Below, one piece after another: positions 33,245 through 36,149 of a stretch of DNA of 36,149 bases; the first letter of the stretch is position 1, and each line of letters opens with the position of its first letter. This stretch comes from UBA8516 sp035455245 (GTDB taxonomy: Archaea; Thermoproteota; Nitrososphaeria; Nitrososphaerales; Nitrosopumilaceae): assembly GCA_035455245.1 (NCBI GenBank), contig DATIFN010000045.1:1-36149 (forward strand), given 5' to 3'. A model generated the notes under the pieces. That model was not told where the DNA came from. It did no database searches and saw only the letters and a program-made list of their open reading frames with translations. The position numbers and the translations under genes are program-made.

Positions 33245-34009
33245 ATGAAATTAAAGGACAAGGTTGCAATAGTTACAGGCGCTTCTAGTGACATAGGTTT
33301 GTCAATTGTAAAAAAATTTGTCGAAGAAGGGGCACAGGTAATAATGATAGGAAGGAGATTAGACGCATTAAAAAAAGCAGCTTCAACACTAGGTAACAAT
33401 TCTAAACAAACGATTGCACTTCCATGCGACATTACAAATGAAGGCCAAGTAATTCAAACAATAGGACAGGTCTATGATCATTATGGAAAAATTGACACAC
33501 TAGTAAATAATGCAGGGGCAATCAATGATCCCATACATTTTCATGAAATGTCTGATTCTGATTGGATGACTTTAATTGACACCAACATGATTGGTACATT
33601 TAGAATTACAAGAGCAGTATTATCAAAAATGCTTGAGAAAAAGAGTGGTTCCATTATTAACATTGGTTCAATATCTGCAGAAAGAGCTATTCCGAAAGTA
33701 CATTTGACAGTCTATTGTGCAACCAAAGCCGCAATCAACATGTTTACCAAAGGAATTGCAGTAGAATATGCAAGAAGAAACATTCGATGTAACTGTATAA
33801 ATCCTGGAATCATAAATGCTGGCATGATAAAGTCATATCTTGATTATCCTGAGGCTAAAAAAGTCTTGGAAGATAGACAACCATTAAACCGCATCGGTGA
33901 ACCATTAGATGTTGCAAATGCGGCCGCATATCTGGCCTCAGAAGAAGCTAATTGGATTTCTGGCATAATGCTAAACGTAGATGGTGGAAAGTCAGCATCA
34001 GAGGGTTAA
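33245..34009 (+). CDS. SDR-family oxidoreductase
   Basis: The 254-residue protein is a classical short-chain dehydrogenase: NAD(P) motif TGASSDIG (residues 10-17), NNAGA at about 89-93, catalytic Ser/Tyr/Lys in IGSISAERA and YCATKAA, and a C-terminal ISGIMLNVDGG. Glucose-1-dehydrogenase or 3-oxoacyl-reductase-like activity is possible; substrate unknown. It stands alone after the permease (64 nt) and overlaps the next gene's stop by 4 nt. Confidence 0.9.
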   Translation: MKLKDKVAIVTGASSDIGLSIVKKFVEEGAQVIMIGRRLDALKKAASTLGNNSKQTIALPCDITNEGQVIQTIGQVYDHYGKIDTLVNNAGAINDPIHFHEMSDSDWMTLIDTNMIGTFRITRAVLSKMLEKKSGSIINIGSISAERAIPKVHLTVYCATKAAINMFTKGIAVEYARRNIRCNCINPGIINAGMIKSYLDYPEAKKVLEDRQPLNRIGEPLDVANAAAYLASEEANWISGIMLNVDGGKSASEG

Positions 34010-34449
34010 ATACCATCTTTATTTTTCAAAAGATTCAGTGAATCATTAATAGATTTTTTTACTTCTGCTAAAAGATCTTTAAGAATATTTTCATTGCCAG
34101 TAGAAGTCTTTTGTTGTAGTTCTGTATTGTAATATTTCAGCCATGAATATGTGTGTTGTAAATTTTCAATCACCTCAAATGGAAGCAGAGTTTGTTTGCC
34201 TGACAGTATTACTGCATCCCAGATATCAGTAAAAAATGGTTTGTAGTCCTTGTATTGAATTGATTCATCAATAAAACGTAATTTCCTATCCAGATCATTG
34301 TTAACCAATACGAGTATTTTCCTTCTTGTTCCAGTTTCCTCATTTTTTTGTATCCTCCTATAATTCCAATGATCTACATAGACTGCGCCAAAAATTATTC
34401 CAGCTAATATTGCATTTTCTATGATTATTTTTTCCCATTCTATTTCCAA
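34006..34449 (-). CDS. Hypothetical protein with N-terminal membrane anchor
   Basis: The 147-residue protein has one N-terminal hydrophobic helix (about 9-25, IIENAILAGIIFGAVYV), then a charged helical body ending in a predicted coiled coil (ILKDLLAEVKKSINDSLNLL). No domain is recognised. It could tether a cytosolic helical domain to the membrane. Convergent with the SDR gene. Confidence 0.62.
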   Translation of the reverse strand: MEIEWEKIIIENAILAGIIFGAVYVDHWNYRRIQKNEETGTRRKILVLVNNDLDRKLRFIDESIQYKDYKPFFTDIWDAVILSGKQTLLPFEVIENLQHTYSWLKYYNTELQQKTSTGNENILKDLLAEVKKSINDSLNLLKNKDGI

Positions 34450-34503
34450 AATAAATCACATGAGATATTGATAAATGTCGAGGGCATCATATGTTTAATT
34501 ATA

Positions 34504-34860
34504 TTACTTTAATCGGCGATAAATTGATTTGAATTCTTCTGCAAGTGTATAAGCAAGATTTTGTAATTTTGTAACTTCCACCATGGATGATTTACCCCTA
34601 GCGATTTGTCTCATCTGTGTCATACATTTATGTACTTGAGTATGGTCAGATGTGGTATCTTTATCAGACCACACTTTAAAACAATCATTAAAATCAAGAC
34701 AGAAATTCAAAATTATTGTTTCCCAGTCCTTTGTGTTTGTTGGATATCCCATACCAAGAGAGAGTTCACGAAATTCATTGCTTCGATCTATTAAGAGCAT
34801 TTCAAGTGACTTTTTAGCTACTGCTACATCATAATTATCTAGTGCAGAGGATCCTTGCAT
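34504..34860 (-). CDS. Hypothetical helical protein
   Basis: The 118-residue protein is predicted all-alpha, with two Cys-containing helices (NFCLDFNDCF, HKCMTQM). No family is recognised. Its upstream region holds the perfect palindrome ATTATCA-GTAA-TGATAAT (34902-34919), 41 nt from the ATG, so it may belong to the regulon suggested by the other sites. Confidence 0.62.
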   Translation of the reverse strand: MQGSSALDNYDVAVAKKSLEMLLIDRSNEFRELSLGMGYPTNTKDWETIILNFCLDFNDCFKVWSDKDTTSDHTQVHKCMTQMRQIARGKSSMVEVTKLQNLAYTLAEEFKSIYRRLK

Positions 34861-34901
34861 TTGAAATAGTACACATAAAGCGTATTTTAATAATGTTATG
34901 G

Positions 34902-34919
34902 ATTATCAGTAATGATAAT
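34902..34919. promoter_or_regulatory. Perfect inverted repeat ATTATCA-N4-TGATAAT
   Basis: Seven-base arms with a GTAA spacer, 41 nt before the gene at 34860. It is a larger, symmetric relative of the TGANAATCA sites. Confidence 0.5.
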
Positions 34920-34930
34920 TAATTACTCAT

Positions 34931-35797
34931 TTATACAAAATGGGGATCTTTTTTTATCAATCTAGCATGAGTCTCAACTTCACTATAAGCTCTGGTAATG
35001 TCAGTTGATGTAATCACACCTTCCAAATTCCCTTCCTTGTCTACTGTTGGTATGCCGCTTACTTTATACAAACTCATTAATTTTGCAGCTTTTGCAAGAT
35101 CCTCCTCTGATTCTATTGTCAAAAGCTCGTTTCCAAGAAGTTCTCCTACTTGCATATCTTTTGAACCCTTAGGAAGTAGGTAATTTCTTGTATCAGTTCG
35201 TTTACTAAGTTTAAGATATTCGCTGTTTTTCATAAACAGATCATATGTAACTAATCCAATTGGTTTTCCATAGTTATCTGTTACAACAATTCGTGCAATT
35301 TTATTTTTGTTTAACATATTTAACACATATAATAATGAATCAGACTTGCGGCAAGTGATGAGTTTTCTAGTCATATAGTCTTTGATTTTGTATATTCCAA
35401 CATACAGATTGGCAAAATTTTTGGCCAGATCTGATTTTGTAGTAATCCCTACAAGATTTCCACTATCATCTACAACTATTACTGCACATATCTGAAATGT
35501 CTCCATTCTGATGGCACATTGAATTAAATGATCCTCTTGACCGACTGTTATAGTAACAGGATTTCTAGTCATAATTTGACTCAATGGTATTTCATTTAAT
35601 GCTCTTGTTGTTTTATCTTTTTCAAGAAATTTTCCTATATCTCGTTCTGTTACTATACCTAGTGGAAAATTGTTCTCAGAAATAACTAATCGTTTTATCT
35701 CGTTTTTTTGCATGAGTAACAGGGCATCATGAATGCTATCATTTTGTGTTAATGTTATCACAGGGGTCGAGTAAAGATAAGTTTGAACTCTCATCAT
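34931..35797 (-). CDS. Four-CBS-domain protein
   Basis: The 288-residue protein has CBS units at about 12-68 (ALLLMQKNEIKRLVI, VTERDIG), 78-130 (MTRNPVTITVGQ), 142-198 (NMLNKNKIARIVV) and 220-280 (AAKLMSLYKVSGIPTV, ITSTDITRAY). It is more diverged from the 28255/30234 pair than they are from each other. Its TGATTTTCAT site is 36 nt upstream. Divergent from nothing annotated, with the winged-helix gene upstream on the same strand. Confidence 0.88.
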   Translation of the reverse strand: MMRVQTYLYSTPVITLTQNDSIHDALLLMQKNEIKRLVISENNFPLGIVTERDIGKFLEKDKTTRALNEIPLSQIMTRNPVTITVGQEDHLIQCAIRMETFQICAVIVVDDSGNLVGITTKSDLAKNFANLYVGIYKIKDYMTRKLITCRKSDSLLYVLNMLNKNKIARIVVTDNYGKPIGLVTYDLFMKNSEYLKLSKRTDTRNYLLPKGSKDMQVGELLGNELLTIESEEDLAKAAKLMSLYKVSGIPTVDKEGNLEGVITSTDITRAYSEVETHARLIKKDPHFV

Positions 35798-35833
35798 GTA
35801 GATCTCCTTAATTTAAGATTTAAAGACATAATC

Positions 35834-35843
35834 TGATTTTCAT
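35834..35843 (-). promoter_or_regulatory. Operator-like site ATGAAAATCA upstream of CBS gene
   Basis: 36 nt before the ATG at 35797, reading TGATTTTCAT on the plus strand. Confidence 0.4.
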
Positions 35844-35886
35844 CCATGGTTACAATATTAAAAAAATCAAATTTCCTAACCTATGG

Positions 35887-36149
35887 CTATGCCACAAAAT
35901 TAGGAACTATTTCGATTTCTAACGAACCTCCGTTAAAACATGCCATTATGGATTTTATCTTACTTTTGTACAAAAAGTACTTTTTACCATCATCATTAAT
36001 TGAGCCAGAAATTCCTAGGAGCTTGTTATCATGCAATTCCTGTACTCTTCTGTAGGCAGTGCTGATAGGAATTTTGCATTCCGCACTCAACTCTATTGCT
36101 GATTTTGGTGAATCCATTGTAGCATCAAGAATAGTACGAGAGTACTTGT
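35887..36149 (-). CDS. Winged helix-turn-helix regulator, 5' end cut off by window
   Basis: The frame is open from the right edge (KYSRTILDATMDSPKSA...) to the stop at 35887; the internal ATG at 36117 would cut the first helix. The visible 86 residues contain the helix-turn-helix PKSAIELSAECKIPISTAYRR followed by VQELHDNKLL and a wing with FNGGSLEIEIVPN. ArsR/MarR-like or TrmB-like; the effector domain is not visible. It could regulate the CBS gene beside it. Confidence 0.75.
   Translation of the reverse strand, partial: KYSRTILDATMDSPKSAIELSAECKIPISTAYRRVQELHDNKLLGISGSINDDGKKYFLYKSKIKSIMACFNGGSLEIEIVPNFVA

Noticed and set aside
1..36149. CRISPR array, insertion sequence or prophage
   Set aside because: No regularly spaced direct repeats, transposase or phage proteins were seen.

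Overview
The window looks like chromosome of an ammonia-oxidising-type archaeon of the Nitrososphaerota (Thaumarchaeota), probably the Nitrosopumilales. This is inferred from AT-rich sequence, very short leaders with TATA boxes 20-30 nt before TTG/GTG/ATG starts, a TFB, type II archaeal GAPDH, HMG-CoA synthase, archaeal AMP phosphorylase, a PEF-type C-terminal sorting tail, many CBS-domain proteins, and a tRNA gene without encoded CCA. No rRNA, CRISPR array, transposase or phage gene was seen.

1-15.4 kb is mostly housekeeping: GAPDH (cut by the left edge), HMG-CoA synthase, an HD-domain/acetyltransferase-like protein, threonine dehydratase, a class III nucleotide cyclase with a small zinc-ribbon partner, a VOC protein followed by two stand-alone Lrp/AsnC ligand-binding domains, tRNA-Phe, a PduO-type cobalamin adenosyltransferase, a C2H2 mini-protein coupled to an HD nucleotidase, a PEF-tailed surface protein, a LOR/SDH-family enzyme (ornithine cyclodeaminase candidate) and AMP phosphorylase.

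15.4-36.1 kb is an accessory-like region rich in regulators and metal/stress proteins. It has seven CBS-domain genes (one frameshifted), a universal stress protein plus a truncated relic of another, PII, nitroreductase, a B12-dependent ribonucleotide reductase, a phosphoribosyltransferase/hydrolase pair, a ferritin-like helix pair, a 20-cysteine DUF326/Csp-type protein, several small Cys-rich proteins, a VIT1/CCC1-type transporter, an amino-acid permease, an SDR enzyme, TFB and a winged-helix regulator cut by the right edge. Two intergenic stretches look like independent structured RNA genes (19661-19773 minus; 22298-22400 plus), each with an upstream TATA-like box, a closing stem and a 3' oligo-U tract.

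The most notable pattern is a short operator-like sequence, TGANAATCA, in intergenic regions from 15.4 kb on. At eight starts it lies 49-57 nt from the start codon, just upstream of the expected BRE/TATA. It may join the CBS, USP, PII, VIT1, nitroreductase and one of the RNA genes into one regulon. A second pattern is an identical seven-cysteine module (CxCxxC-x7-C-x4-CxCC) in two unrelated proteins. Two genes (a CBS protein and TFB) are broken by single-base differences in A/T homopolymers, which may be sequencing errors. The cobalamin adenosyltransferase plausibly supplies cofactor to the B12-dependent reductase.
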